Shown here: positions 1 through 64,000 of the stretch, in pieces | How the letters are laid out: every line of letters starts with the position of its first letter | Numbering within the stretch: position 1 is the stretch's first letter | Origin: Channallabes apus | Taxonomy: Eukaryota > Chordata > Actinopteri > Siluriformes > Clariidae | Assembly: GCA_030522415.1 (NCBI GenBank) | Contig: CM060121.1 | Coordinates: 15,161,142 to 15,225,141 of the forward strand | Length of the DNA: 64,000 nucleotides | Reading direction: 5' to 3' | The notes under the pieces: model-generated | What the model was told of the DNA's origin: nothing | The model's input: only the letters and a program-made list of their open reading frames with translations | The model's database searches: none | Made by a program: the position numbers and the translations under genes

Positions 1-12418
<12,418 letters not shown>

Positions 12419-12595
12419 CCTGCCAGGTCTGAGCATCAGGCGCTTCTCCCACAGCAGACGGTGTTCCAGCAGCTGAGCAGGATGAAGCTGACTTAAAATA
12501 AAAGATAGGATTTAAGAAGAATGCAGGCACGCGCTGAGAGTGGAGCTGTTTTTAAACCTCGGATATTGTGTAAAGCATTGTGATGGTACACACAT

Positions 12596-12627
<32 letters not shown>

Positions 12628-12900
12628 GATCTGCGGAGGAAAGCGAGGAATGACAAAAGCAGGCTGACAGCTAGCACACTGACATCCCTGATGTGTTCAC
12701 ACCGCTGAAAAATTATAATAATGAAAAAAAATAATAATAATAATGTATCTGCAAACAGTGCTGCTTCTCAGTAAACTCTATACATCGCTGCCGTTTTAGC
12801 AAGAAGCCGTTTTTTTTGTTGTTCTTGCAGATGGCATCTAGTTTTGTCAAAACTCAGTCCCTCCCACTCCCGTGCTAATCGCCGACATCACCTCTTTGTC
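12419..12900 (-). promoter_or_regulatory. cdr2l: cdr2l 5' UTR and promoter region
   Basis: Sequence upstream of the cdr2l ATG, including a (GA)n run at 12606-12627 and an AAT-rich stretch at 12716-12743. No TATA box is evident. The transcription start was not determined. Confidence 0.4.
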
Positions 12901-13139
12901 GAATTCCCGACATCCCGTTCGGCTCGTGCAGATGGTGAGGTGGCTGGCTCCGGTCCTCGCGGCGGCTGCTGCACGTGTTGCCAGATTAAACGTTATCAAG
13001 CGCGCGCTGTGTATTTCGGTTTTCACCGACGTATTCTGCCATATTTTGTTATATTACGTCATTACCTGATTTTGTGTTCGAGTTTTCTATTTTATTTATT
13101 ATTATTTATACCACAATGCAGATGAATTAAGTAAGAAAT

Positions 13140-13272
13140 TATACCGTAGTCATGTTGAATGCTCGAAACTACGGAGCCCCTTAGGTGACATTCGGGGGAA
13201 AATTATGTATAATTTATATACGTACTTTCTCCCCCGAATGTCACCAGAGGGGATCCGTAGATTCGGTATAAA
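13140..13272. repeat. Imperfect palindrome / hairpin element
   Basis: The arms 13168-13201 and 13224-13260 read CTACGGA.CCCCT..GGTGAC and then ATTCGGGGGA in both orientations with few mismatches, around a loop of about 24 bp rich in TA. TATACCG and CGGTATA flank it symmetrically. It may be a short MITE. Confidence 0.7.
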
Positions 13273-13435
13273 AATTCGGGATTTTTTTTCCCGAGGTTGA
13301 AGCCAACATGTCTGCCTGTCTTTCTGTATAGTCTAATATTTTAATATAAAGAAATACATATACAGTTCAGTACACGGTGAAACGAAACAACGTTCCCCCA
13401 GAACCACTGTGCTACATACATTAACAAAACTAACT

Positions 13436-13862
13436 AGCTAACTCACTCATCTTCTATACCGCTTTATCCTCAAATTCAAATCAAATTCAAATTTTATTAG
13501 TCACATACACAATCATACACAGTATAATATGCAGTGAAATGCTTTTATACGACCGCCAGTGACCTTAAAAAAAAAGAAAATAAGAAAATAAAATCCTGTA
13601 TTCAGGGTCGTGGGGATCTGGAGCCTATCCAGGTCACAAGGCAGGGTACACCCTGGACAGGGTGCCAATCCACCGCAGGGGATACACACATACACAACGC
13701 CTAACCTGCATATCTTCGGACTGTGGGAGGAAACTGGAGTACCCAGAGGAAACATGCAAACTCTATGCACACAGAGATGGGAATCGAATCTGGCCGGGAA
13801 TTGAACCCAGACCCTAGAGGTGCAAGGCAACAGTGCTAACCACTACACCACCGTGCCGTCTA
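13436..13862 (-). mobile_element. tRNA-derived SINE interrupted by an L2 tail
   Basis: The SINE reads in reverse from CTATACCGCTTTATCC through GGTACACCCTGGACAGGG to the tRNA-like head (AGGTGCAAGGCAACAGTGC, CCACCGTGCCG). It is split by a LINE tail at 13471-13593. Confidence 0.8.
13471..13593 (-). mobile_element. L2-like LINE 3' tail inserted in SINE
   Basis: The reverse complement is almost identical to the 3' end of the LINE at 37905-40090 (AAGGTCACTGGCGGTCGTAT, GTGTATGTGAC.AATAAAATT) and ends in TTTGAA-type repeats. It is a 5'-truncated recent insertion; a short ATCCT may be the target duplication. Confidence 0.85.
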
Positions 13863-14049
13863 ACTAGCTAATTAGCTGACTAGCTGAGACAAGACAGATT
13901 GGCATTTTTAAATTAACAGAAAACTAAATTCTATAAGTTCTAAAACAGACTACATAAAGTGCATGTGCAAATGTGCCATCAAGAACAACAAAGTGACAAT
14001 GCGACGACATGACGCATTTCAATACTTCGTGGTGATCAGGGAATGAGTT

Positions 14050-14810
14050 GAGGTAGTGGGAGGAGAAACAGTAACAGTTAAGTAAGGTTGAGTATCTTAC
14101 GCCTTATTTTACGCTAAATTGTACTTCTTTCGTCATCTGTGTTAGATTTAAAAGAAGAAAAGTGTCCGAAATAAGTTTTAAGCTGAAAGAAGAGAACGAG
14201 TTATTTCTAGTTGTGTCCGCCGCACCTTAATACACTTACCGGTCAGGGCCCAATGAACCTGGGAGAGACAAAAACACATGCGCACAGGTATGATGTCTGA
14301 GGATCTCTGTTTATTCTCAGCAAAGAGAGCACATTTAAAGCATTTGGCCAGGTACTGTCACATACAAGACCAACATCAAAAGAACCAGTCATTAACATGT
14401 CAGTCATAGAGAGACCTGAAAACAGACATGCAATAGGAAATACATTTGCATTCTCATGGTTAAACAAAAGAGTTCTAGCAGACAAGAGCCGTTTGGATGT
14501 ATATTCGTCTGGATACAGGCTACAGAAGGTGTTAACACATAAGAAGTAAGGAAGCACAGTGAGGGGGGGGGGAGTTCTCGGGGAACACAGGAACGTTCTT
14601 ATTGGACTATAATATTACAATATTATAAAACCTTACAGTCAGCCAAATACACTCCCTGTTTGGTAATCAGAGAGTGAATCACAGGTGAGAAATTGAAAAA
14701 GACTCAACAATAAGGTAAGGAAACAACCCAGAGTGACAGCCAAGGATTTGAGGACATCTAGCTAACTGGCTATAATCTCTGGCTAACATCTGTGTCCATG
14801 AGTCAACAGT
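14050..14810. other. Intergenic, no recognised feature
   Basis: No coding exon is seen. A G9 run lies at 14564-14572. ORFs here lack family resemblance. Confidence 0.4.
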
Positions 14811-14819
14811 ACATAAAAT

Positions 14820-15480
14820 ATTGAAGTAGGGTGTTCATGGCAGGACATCTTGAAGGAAGCCACTGCTTACTAAAAAGAACATTGGTGCACACTTGAAGTT
14901 TGCGAAAGAGCACATTGAGTCTCACAGCAGGATTGACAAAATGGTTTGTGGATTGATGATACTAAGAGTGAATTATTTGGAAAGAACATGCAGCGCTACA
15001 TCTGCCATTAAAAGGGCACCGCATATTATCATGAAAACATCAGCAAGTATAGTGGAGGAAACATCATGATTCGAGCCTGCTTTGCTGCATCAGGACATGG
15101 CCAGTTTGCAGTTATAGACGGGAAGATAAATTTCCATGTATAGCAAAAAATTCTTCAGGATAACGTGAGGATGTCTGTATTTGACAGAGTTTCAGCTGTC
15201 ACTCTGTAGAAGTTGGGTGATGTAGGACAATGACCCAACAGAATGGCTTTAAAAAAAAAAAAATCTGCATTTTGGAGTGGCAAAGCCCAGGTCTCAACCC
15301 AATAGAGTTGTTACGGAATGTCTTAAAGAGAGCCATGCGCATGGGACGTCCAAAGAATAGGACAATTAGTTCTGTCCAGAGTAATGGACTAAAATTCCTC
15401 CACTTATTAATTCCAAGGGTTCACTTATTTTTTCCACTACCATTTTGAATGTTGAATGAGTGTGTTCATAAAGATATGAA
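14820..15480 (+). mobile_element. Decayed Tc1-like transposase copy
   Basis: Scattered transposase-like codons are readable on the plus strand: tggATTGATGATACTAAG (D-T/E-K), CCTGCTTTGCTGCATCAGGA, a GACAATGACCCAA (DNDP) and TGGAGTGGCAAAGCCC (EWQSPG-like), then LNPIELL. Many stops and frameshifts are present. Confidence 0.65.
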
Positions 15481-17310
15481 ACATCAGAATTAGTTTTTGT
15501 GTTATTATTTTAGGCACATTATATTTGTCAATCTCTGATCTTCAACTTGATTTGCTAGCAACACTGCTGTCCAACCCCGCAGATGTCATTAGCTAAACAA
15601 CTTGAAGCTCTCATTAGTTTTTGCTTCCTTGTATATATTGAACAGCCTGTGAGGACAGTCATCTTTATGACCATGACAAATGGGACAAGCTAAATGCATA
15701 TTTTATGTTCTGCATGTATAATGGGTTTGTACCGGTGTAGTTGTATACTTGGCCCAAAGTACACCACTGATTTATTTTTGATCGTGTTGAATTGAAAAAT
15801 GGCCCTCATTGCCATTGTTGGCCAACACTGAAATGGGAGCTTTAAAATCTGTGACTGGAAAGGAAACAGTCAATCCAATCTGGCAACCTTGACTGTTGTG
15901 GCTGACCTCCTCCTCCTCTTCCTCCTCCTCCTCTTCCTACTCCTCCTTCTCTTCCAGCAGGAATTAGAACACAATCTCACTCATTCAATAGGTACAATAG
16001 TGGCTAGAAATAAGACAATGGAGAACTGGAGGCCTTACAAGATTTTCTGTGGCTTCAGCCGACCATGAAATCTGTATTATTTAGTGTTGGTTCATCAACA
16101 AAAAAAAATCGGGGAAAACAAGATCTTATTTTACAAAAGGGGCACCCTGGGTGGGGGGACTGCACCGAAATCTGGCGCAGAGCACAAGTTTTTATTTTTT
16201 ACTCATTTTGGAATCTAACAAGTTGTTTTCATTTTACAATATAAAAGCAACTATAATACCAAAACACGTGACTTCAAAAGCAGTGACAATATAGAATTCC
16301 ATAAAAAGTAATGGAATCTCAAACCTACAAACCAGAGAAAGAGGGAATAAACTGACTAGACTATAACTTCATTATCACCTAGGTTGTTTTTACTTCAAAT
16401 ATTTGACCTTTTCGAAAAAGCAGCAGACTGTGATATGCAGGTACTGTAGTGCTCACAGTTCACACAGTGTTGGTTATTAAAATGACAAGGAATTGAGAGG
16501 TCATAGCAGGAAAGGAATGACTATTATATCTACTATGTCTTTTTTGCTGCTTATTTAATGAAGGTCTTTGCCTTTACCTTTACTGAGACCAGGCCTCAAC
16601 GTGGGGTATAAACCAGACACAATCTGGGAATGTTGCCTCTGTACAAATGATTGCATTTGGTTTATTCCCCAGGCGAATTTTCACTAATCAGGTGTTATTG
16701 AGTTAACTATTGATTTAGAACGTATATATCAGCTCTAAGATCGCCTTTTTGTGATCGGTAGCATACTGCTGCGACAAAGACAAACCCACGTTTCTGGGAA
16801 GCTCATAATACCTGATAATGGAAAACTCACTTGGCATTCATATCAATATAGAAATATGACAATGAGAAAACCATAGACAGAGTAGTCAGTAAGAAATACA
16901 TGAATAATTAACTTGCCAGCTCCAGAATTCTGGCACCGTTTAAAAGCATGTGATAAATGATTGTACAGCCTCGAACAGCTGGAGGAAATACCTCTACTTT
17001 ACTCTAAACCAACATTTCCTCATACCAACTGCATATTTCCCCTTAAAACACATCTGATAATATGATTGGCATTCTGTAAAAAAATTTTAGATGCAAAAAA
17101 CATCTACAGCCTTTAAATTATTTAGTATTTTTAAATTGTTCTCAGGTTCCAGGTTCTCTATTCTTGCTGTTGATTATTTCCTGTTTCCTCATGCTATAAA
17201 TACATGAAGACATACTGTATGTATAAAAACCTTTGGTGATTCATTATATAGGGAAAAACGAAAAATTTTCTCGATACAGTAGAGACAGAAAGCTTATTCA
17301 TTTATTCATC
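15480..17310. other. Intergenic, no recognised feature
   Basis: A CCT-rich pyrimidine tract lies at 15905-15955. No gene or transposon end was recognised. Confidence 0.4.
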
Positions 17311-17314
17311 CTCA

Positions 17315-17440
17315 GTAGTCAATAGTCCATGGTCAGGGTTATGTTGGATCTGGAGTCTCTCCTGGGAACACTGGGGGAACGTGCCAAGAAACCCCACACA
17401 GGCAGTAATCCAGGGTTAGGAACGAATCAAGAACGCTGGA
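17315..17440 (-). mobile_element. SINE fragment (decayed)
   Basis: GGTCAGGGTTATGTTGGATC and TGGAGTCTCTCCTGGGAACA resemble the 3' half of the tRNA-derived SINE in reverse. Confidence 0.4.
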
Positions 17441-17539
17441 GTTGTGAAACTGGAACACTGCATGCTGCACCAGTGTGCCTTCTAGGGTTAGATAATAATA
17501 GTTTTGAAAAACACATAAACATGTTAAAGGATCATTAAG

Positions 17540-18640
17540 CATTATTTAGTTGCATTAACAAACTTTAATGTTCTTGTGTCCCATTAAGAGTAACAACTTG
17601 AGTTCTTTCCTGCTAGTTTTGTGCTATTTCGGGTGAGAACAGCTACATTCCAAACCATTCTTTACTATTTCTCATGGTCAAATCTCTGACCTACATTGTA
17701 TCCAGCACAGAGATAAAATATTCAACTTCCTGACCTTCCAGATTTTCCCATGGCTCAGAACAACACATTGTGAAGACCGTAATGAATCCTATGAGCTTTG
17801 GCCTTGTGCTCCTCTATTTAATTAAAACAGTTCTATGCATTTTTGTGTGTGTGTGTGCTGTACATCTGGGTATTTAACTACCAAAATTAGCAATGAACCA
17901 CTGAATTAAAGCAATGTACAGTATACTGTACCTATGAGATACAGAATGATTTGTAACTGGATATCTATGTATTCTGTGTTGAAGTACACAACTATATCAT
18001 TAAGTGAATCCAGTGTCTTAATTATACTTTAATATTTAGTGGTGATTTTATTAGGAACCCTAGTTAATGGCCTATTGTGACTCTGCTGGTCTTCAGGAAA
18101 GCTACAGTTTTGCCAGGATTCTATAAAACGCTGCATGCGTCATGAAGGATGATTTATAATTTTGAGACTGCTGCACAGTTTTACTGCACACTTTACTGCC
18201 CCCTTCTTCCTCATCCAGTTCTCAGCCCTATGCTCAGTTTTTCAGTAGCTAACGTGCCAGGAAAACATTCCTCACACTCCAACCAACAGCCTGTAATGCT
18301 GACACTAAACAGGAAAGCTCTCAAATTCTCCTACTTTCTTTAGCATGGTGCAAAAATTATCCTGGTTTTGTGTAACAAATACATTTATTTTTCACTCTTA
18401 ATACTCGTGATTTAGTGCAGAGAATTGCACAGACACATACAGTAGGATGTGTACAGTAGGATTTATTACAAAAACAAAAAGAAACATAAAGAGAGGACTG
18501 AATCTTTATATATTATAAATAATATACATTACACATGTGGTCATGTGAGTAATACTGTATGTGATCATACATGAAAAACATACATTTCTGTAAAAGCATG
18601 TATTTTATTATGCTCTTCAAATTCAATTTAAAACGCATGG
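17540..18640. other. Intergenic, no recognised feature
   Basis: AT-rich sequence with a short GT run at 17844-17858. Nothing is assigned. Confidence 0.4.
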
Positions 18641-18644
18641 GGCG

Positions 18645-18965
18645 AAAGACTGTTTAGCGCTGTCGTCCTCGGGGTCCAGGTTGTTTCCCACCTTGGGGTC
18701 TATGTGCATGGAGTTTGCATGTTTTTCTCATGCTTAGTGGGTTTCCTTTGTGTACTCCGGTTTCCTCCCACTGTCCAAAGAGATGCATATTAGGCTAATT
18801 GTCATTCCCAGATTGCCCGTAGCGTGTGAGTATGTGTGTGTGTGCCATGTGATGGTTTTTCACCCTGTCCAGGGTGTATCCCACCTCGTGCCCTAAGTCT
18901 CCTGGGATAGGCTCCAGGCACCTCGCGACCCTATGTACAGGATAAAGCGGTATAGATCATGAGTG
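18645..18965 (+). mobile_element. tRNA-derived SINE
   Basis: A fairly complete plus-orientation copy: GTCCTCGGGGTCCAGGTTG near the head, TGGGTTTCC-type body, CACCCTGTCCAGGGTGTATC, CTGGGATAGGCTCCAGGCAC, then AAAGCGGTATAGATCATGAG and a GTGA-repeat tail. Confidence 0.75.
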
Positions 18966-19317
18966 AGAGAGTGAGTGAGTGAGATAGCTGTGAGTGAGTA
19001 TGAAGGTGAAGCTGATGGTTGCACGGTATCCAGACAAGAATAGAATGTTCCACTAGGTGGCGACACACAGCATTTATTCATTTTAATATCATATAACCCA
19101 CAACAGCAGCAACACCTTCAAATTGACACATGAGACATTTTCAGCTTTATAGAAGGCCAATAAATAAATAAATAATACTCTGTAAATATATGTTGTTCTC
19201 TTCTTTCTTCTTCATGTCTTTACTTGACATAAATTCAAGACAAAAACAGTAACTTGGATTATCAACACAAGAGCTTATAAAATTATTTCACATTCCAGAA
19301 GGCATATCTATCAATCT

Positions 19318-19852
19318 ACACTACAGTTCAAAAGTTTGGGGTCACTTGCAAATTTCTTTGTTTTTGTTTAGTGATTTATTTTCTACATTCTACAACAATA
19401 CTGGGGATTTCAAAACTATAAAATAACACATATGGAATTAGGTAATTCTGTAACAACAACAAAAACAACAGTTAGTTGTTATTTTACAGTTAGTTCTTGC
19501 AAGAACAGTATTGTCAAGTGTATTTGCAAAATCCGTCAAGCACCATAATGAAACTGTCTCTCATGAAGGCCGTCCCAGGAGGGCGAGACCAAAACCTACC
19601 TCTGCTGCAGACGAGAAGTTCATTTAGAGTTATCAGCCTGAAAAATGACCAATTAACAGCACCTCAGATTAGAGGCGTTATGAAGTCTTTACAGAGCAGA
19701 AGTAGCAGATACACATCTCTATATCAACTGTTCAAAGGAGATTCATGCATTTTTTGGACGCCTTCAGCATTCCTTTACAATGTAGAAAGAAATAAAAATC
19801 AGGAACCATCATGGAGTTAGAAAGTGACCCCAAACTTTTGAACGGTAGTGTG
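19318..19852 (+). mobile_element. Tc1-type MITE (TTCAAAAGTTTGGGGTCAC family)
   Basis: The ends CAGTTCAAAAGTTTGGGGTC and GACCCCAAACTTTTGAACGG are inverted repeats. The interior retains a transposase N-terminal relic on the plus strand (LKNDQLTAPQIRG-like). It is the same family as 4057-4518 and part of 58680-58870. Confidence 0.78.
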
Positions 19853-20308
19853 TGTACAGTAGATATGTAAAAAATAAATAAGAATGACATATACTATCTT
19901 AAAAACAATTAAAAGGAGAGGAAAACATAATATAATTTACTAAGGCACCACAGGTTTTTTACCTTAATCTAGTAAAAAATTAAAATAAAAAAAATAAAAA
20001 TTCCAAAAATAAATGTTGAATTAATTTTTGAACAAAAAAAGAGAAACAAACTATTATTATTATGATGGAAATTCATACTATATTTGCCCATTAAAACTAC
20101 AATACTGAGCACCAAACATCCACATCTTACTGGGAGAAGTAGCACCACATACATTTCATTTTGACGTTTATTTAATGTTAGTATTTATTTATAAATACGG
20201 GAAAGGTGCAAAAAAACAAAAAAGAGAGACAAACGAGCAATAGCAACAAAAAAAAAGCAGGGTTTACTAAAAGAATTTACAGGAAATGTGAAAACTTAAA
20301 GCGGACCG

Positions 20309-20316
20309 TGACGTCA
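20309..20316. promoter_or_regulatory. CRE/ATF palindrome in recql5 promoter
   Basis: A perfect TGACGTCA lies 68 bases before the recql5 start codon, in a locally G+C-richer stretch without an obvious TATA box. ATF/CREB-family factors bind this site in general; binding here is inferred. Confidence 0.5.
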
Positions 20317-20383
20317 TTTTCGTGCGACTCCTCGTATCTGAGCAGAAGTTGGCAGGCTGTGGTGGGTCTTTCAGGAGGCAGAG

Positions 20384-62780
<42,397 letters not shown>

Positions 62781-63260
62781 ATCTTCCCACTTGACCCTTT
62801 TTCCCTGTGCCTCAGCTACCTTTGGGCAAAGCTACCCCTCTCTCAGGGTCTGGATGTGCATATCAGAGGCTGCTGCTTATATGACGGCAACATATTTCAG
62901 CAACTGACCTGCGGTCGCTCCTACTAGTGCACTTTAAAGCCAAGTGCTGAGATTTATTATTTTTTTTTTACTTTACTGGGCCAACAGGACACCAGTTTAT
63001 TACTGTGATGTAGCATTAGCATCCTAGCTGCTATTTTAGATGCTGGACAAATATCCAGATAATTGACAGAGGGTAAAATACTAACAACAGCTATGAATCA
63101 AAACACTTCTGTTTTCGGGGATTCCTCAATTATTTATTTGCTTTTCTTTGCTTTAGGAAAAAAAAGGATGTGGTTTATTTTTTTCATCATAAATGGAAAA
63201 TATACTGACAAGATACCTGTTTGACCTCCATGCCAAATGAAAATAAATATGAATTCTTAC
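62781..63260 (+). other. recql5: recql5 3' UTR
   Basis: This is non-coding sequence after the stop, A/T-rich towards its end, with an AATAAA at 63242-63247. The 3' end is inferred from that signal. Confidence 0.75.
63242..63247 (+). terminator. recql5: poly(A) signal of recql5
   Basis: AATAAA lies 462 bases after the recql5 stop, the first canonical signal seen in that direction. Confidence 0.7.
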
Positions 63261-63586
63261 TAAACTGTGTAAACTACATCGGAAATGAAGCTATTAAAAG
63301 GGCATGGATTTGCTCAAAATGTTCCATGATCTACTGTACGATGACATTTTTAGTATTACATGGTGTATAAATTTACATTCACTATTCACTTTAGTACAGT
63401 ATGAACACGTGCACCTGTGCCATGTCATGCATAAAGATGCATAACTCTTAGCGAACACTCTAACATCTTAACATGAGCAGAAACGCATCATGGGACAGAA
63501 ACCAAGATCAAGTTTTGTATCTCTAGCTTTTTTAAGCCACAGTAAGTTCAATCAGCACAACAGAAAGTGGTTTGAGCGTAAAGAAC
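63261..63586. other. Intergenic between convergent 3' ends
   Basis: AT-rich sequence between the two opposed poly(A) signals. No feature was recognised. Confidence 0.4.
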
Positions 63587-63592
63587 TTTATT
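63587..63592 (-). terminator. poly(A) signal, minus strand
   Basis: TTTATT on the plus strand is AATAAA on the minus strand, suitably placed for the candidate convergent gene ending at 63913. Confidence 0.4.
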
Positions 63593-63912
63593 TAGACTTG
63601 TTATTCACAGAAAGTGCATTTTTATGGCTGGAATTCTATCTCACATCACAGCTAATACATAATCATTTGTCAAGTACATGAAAGTGCGCAGATTGCTTTC
63701 TAATAAGGTGCACGTCGTACTACAGCAAGTACAATAGAAGCAGCAGCAGCAACAAGAGACTGTTAACTCATTGGTCAGAGCTATACAGAGCTTAACAGAA
63801 CTAAGGATTGCTGTCGTTCACTAGGTGACGACTTGTTACCCATTCACTGAATATTGTGGGGTGCAAATAATTTTTGGGGTGAGAAAAAAAAAAAAAAAAA
63901 ACGCGGGGACCC

Positions 63913-64000
63913 TCAGCCCCAGAGGCACAGGCAGTTACCCCTGTCACCGGGGGATCTGATCACCAGGTCACTGACAATCTCCACGGTACCGAAGAGGGGA
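63913..64000 (-). CDS. possible C-terminal exon of a convergent gene (partial)
   Basis: On the minus strand only one frame is open from the window edge. It gives 28 codons ending DRGNCLCLWG and TGA. The G+C content is clearly higher than in the flanking sequence, and a minus-strand AATAAA lies 321 bases beyond. I do not recognise the product. In mammals MYO15B is, as I recall, the convergent neighbour of RECQL5, but nothing here proves that identity. Confidence 0.4.
   Translation of the reverse strand, partial: PLFGTVEIVSDLVIRSPGDRGNCLCLWG

Noticed and set aside
12872..13069. Plus-strand ORF MVRWLAPVL-AAAAARVARLN near the cdr2l promoter
   Set aside because: It resembles a mitochondrial targeting start but has no convincing downstream exon. 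It is probably chance coding in a G+C-rich promoter.

Overview
This is a window of vertebrate, almost certainly teleost fish, nuclear DNA. The coding sequence is split into short exons with GT-AG introns. The remainder is packed with fish-type repeats: many Tc1/mariner elements, tRNA-derived SINEs, L2-like and RTE-like LINE pieces, hAT elements and long CA and TA microsatellites. The SINE content would suit an otophysan such as a catfish, but that is only a weak inference. There is no sign of bacterial or viral gene organisation, and no CRISPR array, operon or rRNA gene.

Three genes can be read with confidence. (1) cdr2l (cerebellar degeneration-related protein 2-like) is on the minus strand: exon 1 at 12358-12418 and exon 2 at 1004-1116, with the rest off the left edge. 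(2) recql5 (ATP-dependent DNA helicase Q5) is on the plus strand, from the ATG at 20384 to the stop at 62780. I could join 19 coding exons in frame to give 1,007 residues, with the helicase core, zinc-binding module, KIX-like region, BRC-variant RAD51-binding motif and C-terminal SRI domain all present. (3) smim5 (small integral membrane protein 5) is a two-exon, 68-residue gene on the minus strand, nested inside recql5 intron 7 (exons 33309-33426 and 30774-30862). A possible fourth gene is only a C-terminal stub at the right edge (63913-64000, minus), with a poly(A) signal further on, convergent with recql5.

Layout: 1-12.4 kb is cdr2l exon 2 and its 11-kb first intron, full of decayed transposons. 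12.4-20.4 kb is the intergenic space between the divergent cdr2l and recql5 starts, holding a hairpin element, SINEs, an L2 tail and a Tc1 fossil. 20.4-25.7 kb holds the helicase-core exons. 25.7-42.2 kb holds two large introns with an almost intact Tc1 transposon, nested smim5, an odd degenerate minisatellite and a young L2-like LINE with a 657-codon reverse-transcriptase ORF. 42.2-62.8 kb holds the regulatory-domain exons, separated by introns with five or more Tc1 elements, a SINE and a hAT element with a perfect 8-bp target duplication. 62.8-64 kb is the recql5 3' UTR and the convergent neighbour.

I found no wholly new biological system. The most useful observations are the nested antisense smim5, which mirrors what I recall of the mammalian locus; the GC-AG intron after the helicase core, where read-through would give a short helicase-only isoform; the two same-family Tc1 copies in inverted orientation within one gene; and the minisatellite with a 54-bp-arm inversion.
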